Of a DNA stretch of 64,000 bases, positions 30,974 through 38,834 are shown piece by piece. The translations under genes were made by a program, and so were the position numbers. The notes under the pieces are model-generated. The model searched no databases and was not told the origin of the DNA. It worked only from the letters and a program-made list of their open reading frames with translations. Position 1 is the first letter of the stretch, and every line of letters begins with the position of its first letter. Source of the stretch: DAOUKH01 sp034421515 (GTDB taxonomy: Bacteria > Chloroflexota > Dehalococcoidia > SHYB01); the NCBI GenBank assembly GCA_034421515.1, contig DAOUKH010000019.1, positions 1-64,000 on the forward strand, in the 5' to 3' direction.

Positions 30974-32397
30974 GCCACGAACTCCAAAATGGGCGCCATG
31001 GAGCCGGGGCGGCGCGCATTGAGCATTGGCTGTGGAGGATCCAGCATGTCCGTAACGAACCCGGAGGGTATCGGAAGACGCTTGAGGACGTTGCTCTGCG
31101 TGCGGATGAAACCATTAGCCGCTCGCTGACAGTTCTCGGTGAGCCACTCACGGGCGTGCTTACTGTTCAGGTACTCGCAGAGAGGTTCGAGCATCGACGG
31201 GTTCCTGGGCACGATGTAGTAGGTGGAGTGGCGCGGCATCGTTGCACCGGACCTATCCAGCCAGAAGGCCGGTCTGCATGCAATGTCCTTACAGAGGATC
31301 TTAGGCCGTAGGATTTGCGGCATGCATGGAGTCTCGTGGAACGCATACCAAGGTTTTCGACTTGTGCACGTCCGCTTCAGCAGTTTCGCGGAGACCCGCG
31401 GCTCCATCAAATACCGAGCAAAGCCCCCCAAGTTCTCCAGTGGTGTGAGTGTGCCGTCTAAGCCGTATGGCACCAGCATGATCGCGTGGGTTTCAATCCG
31501 GCCCTTAGCCATGTCCAGGTCTCGCCCCGAAACGGTTGGCCAGGCGAATTCATTGAGCCCCTCAGGCAATTCGTTTCGTTCGCGGACGAAAACCTTGTCC
31601 GCGCCGGTCGCTACACCGCAACTGACGCGGTCGCAGACTGCGGAGAGGATGTCTGCCGTCCGGCCAGACTTTGAATCCGTCCCAGAGCCATTCACGAAGG
31701 GCTGCCAACTCATGCCGCCCGGCGGGAGATAGGCGATCTTTTCGAGACCTCTGCGGTTCACGATCCGGGTAGCTCGTTTGCTCTTGGCCTTCTCCAGCAC
31801 CGTAACCAGAGGATAGGTGACAAGGCTCCCAAATGTGTCCTCAGGAAGGAATTCGATCATTCGGACATCATGGGCGCTGAGCAACGCTCGGAGCGAAGCG
31901 GCGGAATCTACATAGGTATACTTCTCAGGAGTCACAAAAACGAGCCGGCCGCCTGGTTCAAGGATCTCTAAGGCCCGCTCGAAAAACAACATATACAAAT
32001 CAAACCGGCCGGTGGCAGTGCGGTAGTGGGCCTTATGCTCGGCCTTCTCTCGTTCGTTCAACTCAAGAATCGAGGCATAGGGGGGATTTCCGATAACGTA
32101 ATCATACGTTCCCCAGTGCCTGGCCTTCAGAAAATCCCCTTCGATTACACTGATCTGCTGATTGTTCCTGAAGTGGGACGCGGCTTCGGCAGCTAACTGC
32201 CCATCAAGCTCTACACCGGTTACCTCTGCAAGCTCTGACCGGCTTGCTAGAGACCAGCGCACGACCCCCTTTATGAAAGCGCCGGCGCCGCAACCGGGGT
32301 CAAGAATGCGGTCGCCGTGACGAACATTCCTACCTTCAAACAGCAGTTCGACCATGTGGTCGACCAGCCTATCGGGTGTGGGTACGAAACCTCTCAT
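30970..32397 (-). CDS. N6-adenine DNA methyltransferase (type II R-M)
   Basis: A 475-residue class I (gamma-type) DNA adenine methyltransferase. It has SAM-binding motif I ILDPGCGAGAF (31-41) and catalytic motif IV GNPPYASI (103-110, the NPPY form specific to N6-adenine methylation), followed by a target-recognition region typical of TaqI/Eco57I-like enzymes. ATG 32397 is favoured because GGAGG lies 3 bases upstream; ATG 32412 is an alternative. Base composition is lower in GC than its surroundings. It overlaps the endonuclease by 4 bp, and a tandem palindrome-containing repeat lies immediately upstream. Confidence 0.88.
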   Translation of the reverse strand: MRGFVPTPDRLVDHMVELLFEGRNVRHGDRILDPGCGAGAFIKGVVRWSLASRSELAEVTGVELDGQLAAEAASHFRNNQQISVIEGDFLKARHWGTYDYVIGNPPYASILELNEREKAEHKAHYRTATGRFDLYMLFFERALEILEPGGRLVFVTPEKYTYVDSAASLRALLSAHDVRMIEFLPEDTFGSLVTYPLVTVLEKAKSKRATRIVNRRGLEKIAYLPPGGMSWQPFVNGSGTDSKSGRTADILSAVCDRVSCGVATGADKVFVRERNELPEGLNEFAWPTVSGRDLDMAKGRIETHAIMLVPYGLDGTLTPLENLGGFARYLMEPRVSAKLLKRTCTSRKPWYAFHETPCMPQILRPKILCKDIACRPAFWLDRSGATMPRHSTYYIVPRNPSMLEPLCEYLNSKHAREWLTENCQRAANGFIRTQSNVLKRLPIPSGFVTDMLDPPQPMLNARRPGSMAPILEFVA

Positions 32398-32405
32398 TGG
32401 CCTCC

Positions 32406-32445
32406 GTCGCATGTCGCCTAGGCGGGTCGCATGTCGCCTAGGCGG
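32406..32445. repeat. Two perfect 20-bp tandem repeats with CGCCTAGGCG palindrome
   Basis: GTCGCATGTCGCCTAGGCGG occurs twice in direct tandem (32406-32425 and 32426-32445). Each contains the perfect palindrome CGCCTAGGCG. The array overlaps the 5' end of the methyltransferase region and may be an autoregulatory operator of the R-M system or hold the modification site. A further direct repeat CGTGATAAG occurs at 32454-32462 and 32466-32474. Confidence 0.7.
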
Positions 32446-32559
32446 CATGATGGCGTGATAAGAATCGTGATAAGGATTAAACGGCGCGAGCGAAGCCTGG
32501 TCAAGTTGACCGTGTCGGGCGGGCTATGTGAGAATCTCCCGCCGGAGGAGGACCGTACT

Positions 32560-32916
32560 GTGACCCTCATCAGCTTCGACATAGACGGCACCATGATCTT
32601 CGGACAGCCCCCCGGCGTGATCACCGTGGACGTCGTGCGGCAGGCGAAAAGCATGGGCTGCATCGTCGGCAGCGCGTCCGACCGCCCCATCAGCAACCAG
32701 ACGCAGCTCTGGGAAGAGCACGAGATGGAAGTCGATTTCGTCAGCCTGAAGCACCGCCTTGACGAGATCAAGGAGCGCTTCAGCGCGACGTATCACGTCC
32801 ACTTCGGCGACACCGAGATGGACCGCTACTTCGCCAAGCAGGCCGGGTTCGACTTCCACCACGTCGACGACCTTCCCGGCGACATCCTCTCCCTGCTCCC
32901 CGGGGCGGCCGAGTAG
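32560..32916 (+). CDS. HAD-superfamily hydrolase, short
   Basis: A 118-residue HAD-type protein with motif I FDIDGTM at residues 5-11 (nucleophile Asp and following Asp), motif II-like SASDRP, and a C-terminal FGDTEMDRYFAKQAGF resembling motif IV. The length fits a cap-less phosphatase-like HAD. GTG 32560 is chosen because GGAGGAGG lies 8 bases upstream; the open frame further back to 32431 overlaps the tandem repeat region. Substrate unknown. Confidence 0.75.
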   Translation: MTLISFDIDGTMIFGQPPGVITVDVVRQAKSMGCIVGSASDRPISNQTQLWEEHEMEVDFVSLKHRLDEIKERFSATYHVHFGDTEMDRYFAKQAGFDFHHVDDLPGDILSLLPGAAE

Positions 32917-32946
32917 GGCTTCGCTCCGGGCGGCCTATCGGCGGCC

Positions 32947-34308
32947 TCAATTCCCCCCGTACAGCCTCGTTAGGTCGCGGAAGTCGTCGATTTCCTCAAG
33001 CCCGGCGAGACCCGCGAACAGATTGTCAGCCGAGGCTTGGCCTATGACCGGGGCGACCAACCGCTTGAACTTGGCCTCCAGGTCCGCCGGTGAGAGTGGC
33101 CGCCGGGGGCCTCCGATGACGTCGACGTAGGCGGTCTCCTTCCAGAAGGTCCTCCCCTTGGCGGTGACCTCGGCCCGCCGTCGCTCGTGGGGGTAAGGCA
33201 CGATCGATCCCGTGGTCTTCTCCGCCGGGTCCAGGGGCTCGGGATCGAGCTCAATCCGCACCTTCTTCGCGAGCGCGACGACCTCAGGGTCGTGGCGGAT
33301 GCCTTCGGCGAACCAAGCCGGCCCAGACTCCTCACCCAAGAGAATCAGCGCGATGACACTGGGGATCGCATACAGCGCATCCCAATAGCCGTCGGGTTCG
33401 GGAAGGTTGAACGGGGGATTCGTCCACGTGGGCTCCCGGACCAGGAGCCTTATCTCATCGATATCCTCCGGGCGGAGTCCTTCCTCGCGCGCAATCGAGA
33501 CCGCGAGGTCGATGGCATGATGACTCGTACCCCCGGGAGCGATCCACGGCTTCAGGTACATCTCCCGCGTGAGGTAGTGATACGGGGTTGGGGACGCCGC
33601 CAGCGCGTCCAGGTCGTACATGTCGGCCCGCTCCAGCACGTCCAGGGGGCCGGTGAACCCATTGCGGGCGAGCAGGGCGGCCTGCACGCCGACGGGGCAG
33701 ACCATCACGTTGGCCGTGTTGCCGATCATGCTGCCCAGTCCTAGGCCGAGCGTCGGTGGAGCGATCATCCAGGCGAGTCCGACCAGATTGTTCATCTGGG
33801 TCTCGTCCAATTTCATGAGCTTGCCGCTCACGAGGGCGCAAAGAAGGATCTGGTGCCGCATGCGCATCACTCGTCCACGGGCATCAACGGCCGTGGCGGC
33901 ATAGGCGAACCGGGCGCCGAGCTCGAACACCGTGGCCACCGCGGCGATGATCTCCTTCCCGGAGGCATGCATGCGCTCGCCCACCGCCAGCCCCGTCTGA
34001 TTGATGCGTTCGATGGAGTGGCCGGCCGGGCCCATCTCGTCGTAGTTGCTGGCATAGCAGAACATCGCGTTCACGCCCGCCGCCACACCCGCGGACACCT
34101 TCGCTCCATCGCCGACGACGGTGGACTCGGGCGGGCCGCCCGCATCCCGGGCGTAGTCCACCAAGGCTTGGCCCTGCATCGCGTAGCCTTGGAATGCAAT
34201 CCCGACGTCATCGAGAATGGCTTCCTTAATCTTGGCGACCGCCGCGGCAGGGATGTCTTCAAAATCGGTCTCGATGAGTTCCTTGATCAGTCCCCTTGTC
34301 GTAGACAT
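32947..34308 (-). CDS. MmgE/PrpD family protein
   Basis: A 453-residue member of the MmgE/PrpD family, which includes 2-methylcitrate dehydratase, cis-aconitate decarboxylase and iminodisuccinate epimerase. Visible features are the N-terminal helical region (AILDDVGIAFQGYAMQGQAL), a glycine-rich segment around GDGAKVSAGVAAGVNAMFCY, the YDEMGPAGHS loop near the active site, and the C-terminal lid with KPWIAPGGTSHHAID. ATG 34308 has GAGGAGG 6 bases upstream. There is no accompanying prpB or prpC, so propionate metabolism is not demonstrated. Confidence 0.85.
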   Translation of the reverse strand: MSTTRGLIKELIETDFEDIPAAAVAKIKEAILDDVGIAFQGYAMQGQALVDYARDAGGPPESTVVGDGAKVSAGVAAGVNAMFCYASNYDEMGPAGHSIERINQTGLAVGERMHASGKEIIAAVATVFELGARFAYAATAVDARGRVMRMRHQILLCALVSGKLMKLDETQMNNLVGLAWMIAPPTLGLGLGSMIGNTANVMVCPVGVQAALLARNGFTGPLDVLERADMYDLDALAASPTPYHYLTREMYLKPWIAPGGTSHHAIDLAVSIAREEGLRPEDIDEIRLLVREPTWTNPPFNLPEPDGYWDALYAIPSVIALILLGEESGPAWFAEGIRHDPEVVALAKKVRIELDPEPLDPAEKTTGSIVPYPHERRRAEVTAKGRTFWKETAYVDVIGGPRRPLSPADLEAKFKRLVAPVIGQASADNLFAGLAGLEEIDDFRDLTRLYGGN

Positions 34309-34494
34309 TTCATCCTCCTCGCCTGCCCCGCACATTAACGACATGTATCCCCGTAGAGGTTAGAGCCGCACCAAGGCCTACTGTATGACAGGCCGCGCAA
34401 AGAAACCACGGTATCGCGGAGGTTGCCGAGGCGGTGGCGGGGCGGCCGCTCCCGCCGGGCATCTCAGCCTTCCCAGACGGAACTGGTGGAGACG

Positions 34495-35358
34495 CTAACC
34501 GTCGAGCCGTACCAGGACGCGGTCGCCGCGGGCAAGGCCCAGCGACTCCGCCGCGCTTCCGTTGCGAATGGCGATTTCGAGGCGCCCGCCGCTGCCCCAG
34601 ACCGCGAGCGGCGTGCCTTCGTCCGCCCATACGTAGCTGGGGTGCACCTCGCCGACGAGGCGGCCCGCCGCCTCGACCGACGTCACGTTGGGTGCGTCGC
34701 CGCGCTTGAGGTTGGTGACGGCGTTCCCGAAGGCGTCGACATGGATGACGCGGGCCGTGATCACGCCGTCGGCTGCTGGAGTGGGCCGCGCGATGCACAG
34801 CCGCTGGAGTGTGTCGAGCCGGGAGCCCATCCGCGCCGCGTCCATACCGAAGCAGAGGTGCGCCGCCGCCGGAGCGAAGATGTCCCGTCCGTGGAAGACG
34901 TTGCTGACCTCGGGGAGGCGGTAGGCGGGGTCCGTTAGCTCGAAGACTTCCACGCCCGTTGGGAGCGGCGACTCGACCGTCCGCGCCAATGCGTCGTCGT
35001 CGGACTCAGCCTCTGTGAATGGCCAGGCGGCCGCGTCGGGCAGCAGCGCCTCGATGGCCAGGCTCAGCACGCCGTTGTCGGGGCCTACAAGGTGGACGCC
35101 GCCGGCGCGCGCCGCGATGGCGCGGCGGCCTGTGCCGACGCCGGGGTCGACGACGGCGACGTGCACGCAGCCCTCGGGGAAGTAGGTGACCGCCTCGGCG
35201 AGCACGTAGGCGCCGTGCAGGACGTCCTGCGGGGCGACGTCATGGGAGATGTCGATGCAGGGGACGCCGGGGGCGATGCCGAGGATGACCCCCTTCATCG
35301 CGGCGGCGTAGGCGTCGACGCGGCCGAAGTCGGTGGTGAGCGTGACGGCGGGCGTCAC
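34495..35358 (-). CDS. S-adenosylmethionine hydrolase (SAM hydroxide adenosyltransferase, DUF62)
   Basis: This family cleaves SAM to adenosine and methionine with a water-derived hydroxide; fluorinases and chlorinases are relatives. The 287-residue product has LTTDFGRVDAY (Asp10), VAVVDPGVGTGRRA, the DNGVLS strand and FHGRDIFAPAAAH, all in family order, and a C-terminal beta domain with HVDAFGNAVTN. It starts at GTG 35358, overlapping secG by 4 bp (GTGA). The halogenase-specific loop is not apparent, so hydrolysis is more likely. Confidence 0.88.
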   Translation of the reverse strand: MTPAVTLTTDFGRVDAYAAAMKGVILGIAPGVPCIDISHDVAPQDVLHGAYVLAEAVTYFPEGCVHVAVVDPGVGTGRRAIAARAGGVHLVGPDNGVLSLAIEALLPDAAAWPFTEAESDDDALARTVESPLPTGVEVFELTDPAYRLPEVSNVFHGRDIFAPAAAHLCFGMDAARMGSRLDTLQRLCIARPTPAADGVITARVIHVDAFGNAVTNLKRGDAPNVTSVEAAGRLVGEVHPSYVWADEGTPLAVWGSGGRLEIAIRNGSAAESLGLARGDRVLVRLDG

Positions 35359-35582
35359 CCGCGATCGATGAACCTCGCGCTGACCAGCGCGAGCAGGACG
35401 AAGATCACCGTGAGCGCGATCGTGCCGCGAAAGAGGGTCTGCTCGAAACCGCGGCGGGTGCGGAAGTTCGTGGAGTAAGCCTGGCCGAAGATTCCCCCGC
35501 CCGTGCCCTTCACCTGAAGTAACACCATGCCCACGAGCACGACGGCGAGCACGATCGTTATGCTGTTGAGGACGGTTTCCAC
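35355..35582 (-). CDS. secG: SecG preprotein translocase subunit
   Basis: SecG is a small membrane subunit that stimulates SecYEG-mediated export. The 75-residue protein has two membrane helices (about 5-24 and 51-70) separated by the conserved glycine-rich loop QVKGTGGGIFGQAYSTNFRTRRG. It starts at GTG 35582. The stop overlaps the SAM hydrolase start by 4 bp, and gatB stops are 50 bp upstream in the same direction. Family length is normal. Confidence 0.9.
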   Translation of the reverse strand: METVLNSITIVLAVVLVGMVLLQVKGTGGGIFGQAYSTNFRTRRGFEQTLFRGTIALTVIFVLLALVSARFIDRG

Positions 35583-35631
35583 GAGTCTTCGCCTCGACCG
35601 GCGGCCTGCCGGTCCCGTTCAGTATACGCCA

Positions 35632-37122
35632 CTAGCCGCCGAGCCGCTCCCGCAGCATCTCCATCACCACGCCGGGATTGGCGCGGCCCTTCGTCGCCTT
35701 CATCACCTGCCCGACGAGGAACTTGATCGCGGTGTCTTTGCCGGCCCGGTAGTCGGCGACGGCCTTCTCGTTCGCCGCGATGGCCTCGTCGATGATGGGG
35801 AGCATGTCGTCCGTAGCGGAAATCTGGGTCAGCCCCTTTTCCTTCACGATGGCGCCGGGCGCCTTGCCGGTGGCGAAGCTTTCTTCGAAGACTTCCTTGG
35901 CGACGTTCCCGGTGATCGTCTTCGCGTCGATCAGGTCGAGCACCTCGGCGAGATGTTCCGGTGAGAGGTTGAGCCCCTCGTCGCCGACCTCCTTGCCCGC
36001 CTCATTGAGCAGGCGGCTGACCTCGCCGAGCGCCCAGTTCGCCGCCGCCTTGGCGCGGCCCTGTTCGTCCGTCGATGGGTTGACCTTGACCACCGCCTCG
36101 AAGAAGTCGGCCATGGCCTTGGTGGAGGTGAGTTGTCCGGCGTCGTAGGCGGAGAGGCCGTACTGGTCTTGGAAGCGGCGGCCGCGGGCGTCGGGGAGCT
36201 CCGGCAGCGTTGCTTCGATCTCCTCCACCCAGGCCGGCGACAGCGCCAGCGGCGGCAGGTCGGGCTCTGGGAAGTACCGGTAGTCGTGGGCCTGCTCCTT
36301 GCTGCGCTGGCTGATCGTCACTGCCCTGGCCTCGTTCCAGCCGCGGGTCTCTTGGACGATTCGCTCGCCGGTGTCCAGGCGCTCCGTCTGCCGTTCGATC
36401 TCGAACAGCAGTGCCTGGTAGACCGAGCGGAAGCTGTTCATGTTCTTCACTTCGACCTTGGTCGGGGGAAGGTCCGTCGTGCCCTTGGGCCGGAGGCTGA
36501 CGTTAGCGTCGCAGCGGAAGCTGCCCTCCTCCATGCTCCCCGTGCTGACGCCAAGGTACTGGAGGATGGCGCGGAGCTTGACGAGGTAGCGGCGGGCCTC
36601 CTCGGCCGAGCGCAGGTCGGGCTCGCCGACGATCTCCATCAGGGGAATGCCGGAGCGGTTCAGGTCGACGAGGCTGTAGCCCTCGCCGCCGGGCTCGGCG
36701 CGGTGGAGGAGCTTCGCGGTGTCTTCCTCCAGATGCACCCGCGTAATGCCGGCGCGGCGGACGCTGCCGTCCTCGGCCTCGATCTCCAGCCAGCCGCCGC
36801 TGGCGATCGGCTCGTCGTACTGCGATATCTGAAAGCCCTTGACGAGGTCGGGATACGGGTAGTTCTTGCGGTCGAACTTGGTGTGCTCGTTGATGGTGCA
36901 GTTGAGGGCGAGCCCCGTCATGACGGTGTACTCGACGGCGGCGCGGTTGATCACCGGCAGGGCGCCGGGGAGCCCCATGGAGACGGGGTCGACGCGGGTG
37001 TTCGGCGGCGCGGTCTGGTAGTCCGTCGGGCAGCGGCTGAACATCTTGCTCTGCGTCAGCAGCTGCGCGTGCACTTCGAGGCCGATGACGGGTTCGTACT
37101 CGATCCTGGCGGTCGTCGTCAT
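35632..37122 (-). CDS. gatB: Asp-tRNA(Asn)/Glu-tRNA(Gln) amidotransferase subunit B
   Basis: GatB binds the misacylated tRNA in the GatCAB complex and phosphorylates the acyl group before amidation. The 496-residue product has EYEPVIGLEVHAQL at the N-terminus, the zinc/kinase region around MGLPGALPVIN, the conserved FDRKNYPYPDLVKGFQISQ, and the C-terminal YqeY-like tail (PGVVMEMLRERLGG). ATG 37122 fits the family start. gatA and gatC are not adjacent in this window. Together with the non-discriminating AspRS at 5684-7486, it supports indirect Asn-tRNA formation. Confidence 0.95.
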   Translation of the reverse strand: MTTTARIEYEPVIGLEVHAQLLTQSKMFSRCPTDYQTAPPNTRVDPVSMGLPGALPVINRAAVEYTVMTGLALNCTINEHTKFDRKNYPYPDLVKGFQISQYDEPIASGGWLEIEAEDGSVRRAGITRVHLEEDTAKLLHRAEPGGEGYSLVDLNRSGIPLMEIVGEPDLRSAEEARRYLVKLRAILQYLGVSTGSMEEGSFRCDANVSLRPKGTTDLPPTKVEVKNMNSFRSVYQALLFEIERQTERLDTGERIVQETRGWNEARAVTISQRSKEQAHDYRYFPEPDLPPLALSPAWVEEIEATLPELPDARGRRFQDQYGLSAYDAGQLTSTKAMADFFEAVVKVNPSTDEQGRAKAAANWALGEVSRLLNEAGKEVGDEGLNLSPEHLAEVLDLIDAKTITGNVAKEVFEESFATGKAPGAIVKEKGLTQISATDDMLPIIDEAIAANEKAVADYRAGKDTAIKFLVGQVMKATKGRANPGVVMEMLRERLGG

Positions 37123-37129
37123 AACGCCA

Positions 37130-37530
37130 TCGAGTATACCGCGCCCGCGGGCCTGCGGGCACCGACACTCCCTCAACCCCTCCCAACCTCTCCTTCTGGG
37201 AGCACCTCAAACCTCTCCCCTCTGGGGGAGACTGAGAGAGGGCACGCGCCGCAGGCGCGTCGGCGGGGCGGGGTGCGGCGGTCCCCTCCGGCCTCTTCTC
37301 CCCCGGAGACCTTTGCGTAACCCGCGACGCCGCAGGAGGATCGTCCCTGTAGGGGCGACCCTCGTGGTCGCCCACTCCCTGATCACCACCAACCGCGGTC
37401 GAAACCCGCCGTCCCTCCCCTGTAGGGGCGCTTCGCGAAGCGCCCGTTCCCTATTCCCCGAATGGCTTCGTGGGCCCTGGTCAAGGTTACGCAAAAGGCC
37501 TCCCAGAGGGAGAGAGGCTTGGGATGGCGC
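37130..37530. repeat. Intergenic repeat cluster
   Basis: This 450-bp gap between gatB and mtaB has no convincing gene. It contains a CTGGGGGAG/CTCCC-type segment around 37200-37235, the palindrome GGGCGACC-CTCGT-GGTCGCCC (37353-37373), and the 20-bp perfect palindrome GGGCGCTTCGCGAAGCGCCC (37426-37445). After the latter comes the conserved flank CAAGGTTACGCAA. Closely related copies occur at 42324, 49902, 49959, 56688, 57999 and 58282. Confidence 0.75.
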
Positions 37531-37575
37531 TTCCACGGGCGGCGCCCCATGCCGTACCCTTACGGGCGAGCGCCT

Positions 37576-38832
37576 ATGCCAACTGCCGCCGTCACCCACC
37601 TGGGCTGCAAGCTCAACCAGTCAGAGGCCGAAGCCCTGTCGTTGGCCTTCGCCCGCGCGGGCTACGACATCGTCCCGCCCGCCGACGGCCCCGACGTCTT
37701 CGTCCTCAACAGCTGCACCGTGACCCACGTCGCCGACCGCAAGTCCCGCCAGATGCTGCGGCGGGCGAAACGACGGAACCCTGCGTCGCAGGTCATCGCC
37801 ACCGGCTGCTACGCGCACCGCGCGCCCCAGGACCTTGAAACGATGGCCGAGGTCGACCTCGTCGTCGACAACCGCGACAAGATGCGCCTCCTCGACATCC
37901 TCGGCCTTCCGGCCGCTGACGTCGCTGCCCCATCCAATGGGCGCCGGGCGCGCTCGATGGTCAAGATCCAAGAGGGCTGCAACCAGGTCTGCGCCTACTG
38001 CATCGTGCCGAAAACGCGGGGCCGTGAGCGGAGCCTGCCCATCGACCGGATTCTCGACACGATGCGGGCCCGCACCGCCGCCGGCTACCGCGAGATCGTC
38101 CTTACCGGCACCCAGCTTGGCTCCTATGGGTTCGAGTTCGGCTCCGCGCCGGACGGCCGCACCTGGTACGAAGAGCTCGTGCGCCGCGCCCTCGACGAGA
38201 CCGGCGTGACTCGGCTGCGCTTCTCCTCGCTCCAGCCGCAGGAGATCACCGACGGGATGATCGATCTCTACCGCGAGGAGCGGCTCTGCCCCCACGTCCA
38301 CATCCCGCTGCAGAGCGGGAGCGATCCCGTGCTGCGCCGCATGCGCCGCCGGTATAGCGCGGCGGACTTCCGCCGCTGCGTCGACCGGCTGCGGTCGGCG
38401 GCGCCCGGCATCGCCATCACGACCGACATCATCGTCGGCTTCCCTGGGGAAACGGAGGCGGACTTCGGCGCCACCGTCGCGCTCGCCGAGGACGTGGCCT
38501 TCGCGCAGGTCCACGTCTTCCCCTACTCCCACCGGCCGGGAACGTCGGCGGCCCACTTCGCCGACCACCTCGACCCCAAGACCAAGGCCGCGCGTGAGGC
38601 GCGTCTGCTCGACCTCGCCGACCGATCGGCCCGGGCCTACCGCCGGACTTTCGAGGGCCACGACGCGGTCGTGCTCTGGGAGGAGGAGAAGGACGGGCGC
38701 TGGAGCGGGCTCACCGAGCACTACGTCCGCGCCTTCACCACAGCCGGCCGCGACCTGCGCAACGAGATCGCACGGGTGCGGGTCGTGGACGTGGCCGACG
38801 ACGGTCTGCGCGTCGACCTGCTGCCGGAGTAG
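37576..38832 (+). CDS. mtaB: tRNA t6A37 methylthiotransferase MtaB
   Basis: MtaB is a radical-SAM enzyme that adds a methylthio group to N6-threonylcarbamoyladenosine at position 37 of tRNA. The 418-residue protein has an N-terminal UPF0004 domain with C11, C47 and C78 for one [4Fe-4S] cluster, the radical-SAM motif CNQVCAYC (C135, C139, C142), and a C-terminal TRAM domain. ATG 37576 fits the family's TAAVTHLGCKLNQSE start; upstream in-frame sequence overlaps repeats. It converges with cysS (2 bp between the stops). Confidence 0.93.
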   Translation: MPTAAVTHLGCKLNQSEAEALSLAFARAGYDIVPPADGPDVFVLNSCTVTHVADRKSRQMLRRAKRRNPASQVIATGCYAHRAPQDLETMAEVDLVVDNRDKMRLLDILGLPAADVAAPSNGRRARSMVKIQEGCNQVCAYCIVPKTRGRERSLPIDRILDTMRARTAAGYREIVLTGTQLGSYGFEFGSAPDGRTWYEELVRRALDETGVTRLRFSSLQPQEITDGMIDLYREERLCPHVHIPLQSGSDPVLRRMRRRYSAADFRRCVDRLRSAAPGIAITTDIIVGFPGETEADFGATVALAEDVAFAQVHVFPYSHRPGTSAAHFADHLDPKTKAAREARLLDLADRSARAYRRTFEGHDAVVLWEEEKDGRWSGLTEHYVRAFTTAGRDLRNEIARVRVVDVADDGLRVDLLPE

Positions 38833-38834
38833 CC

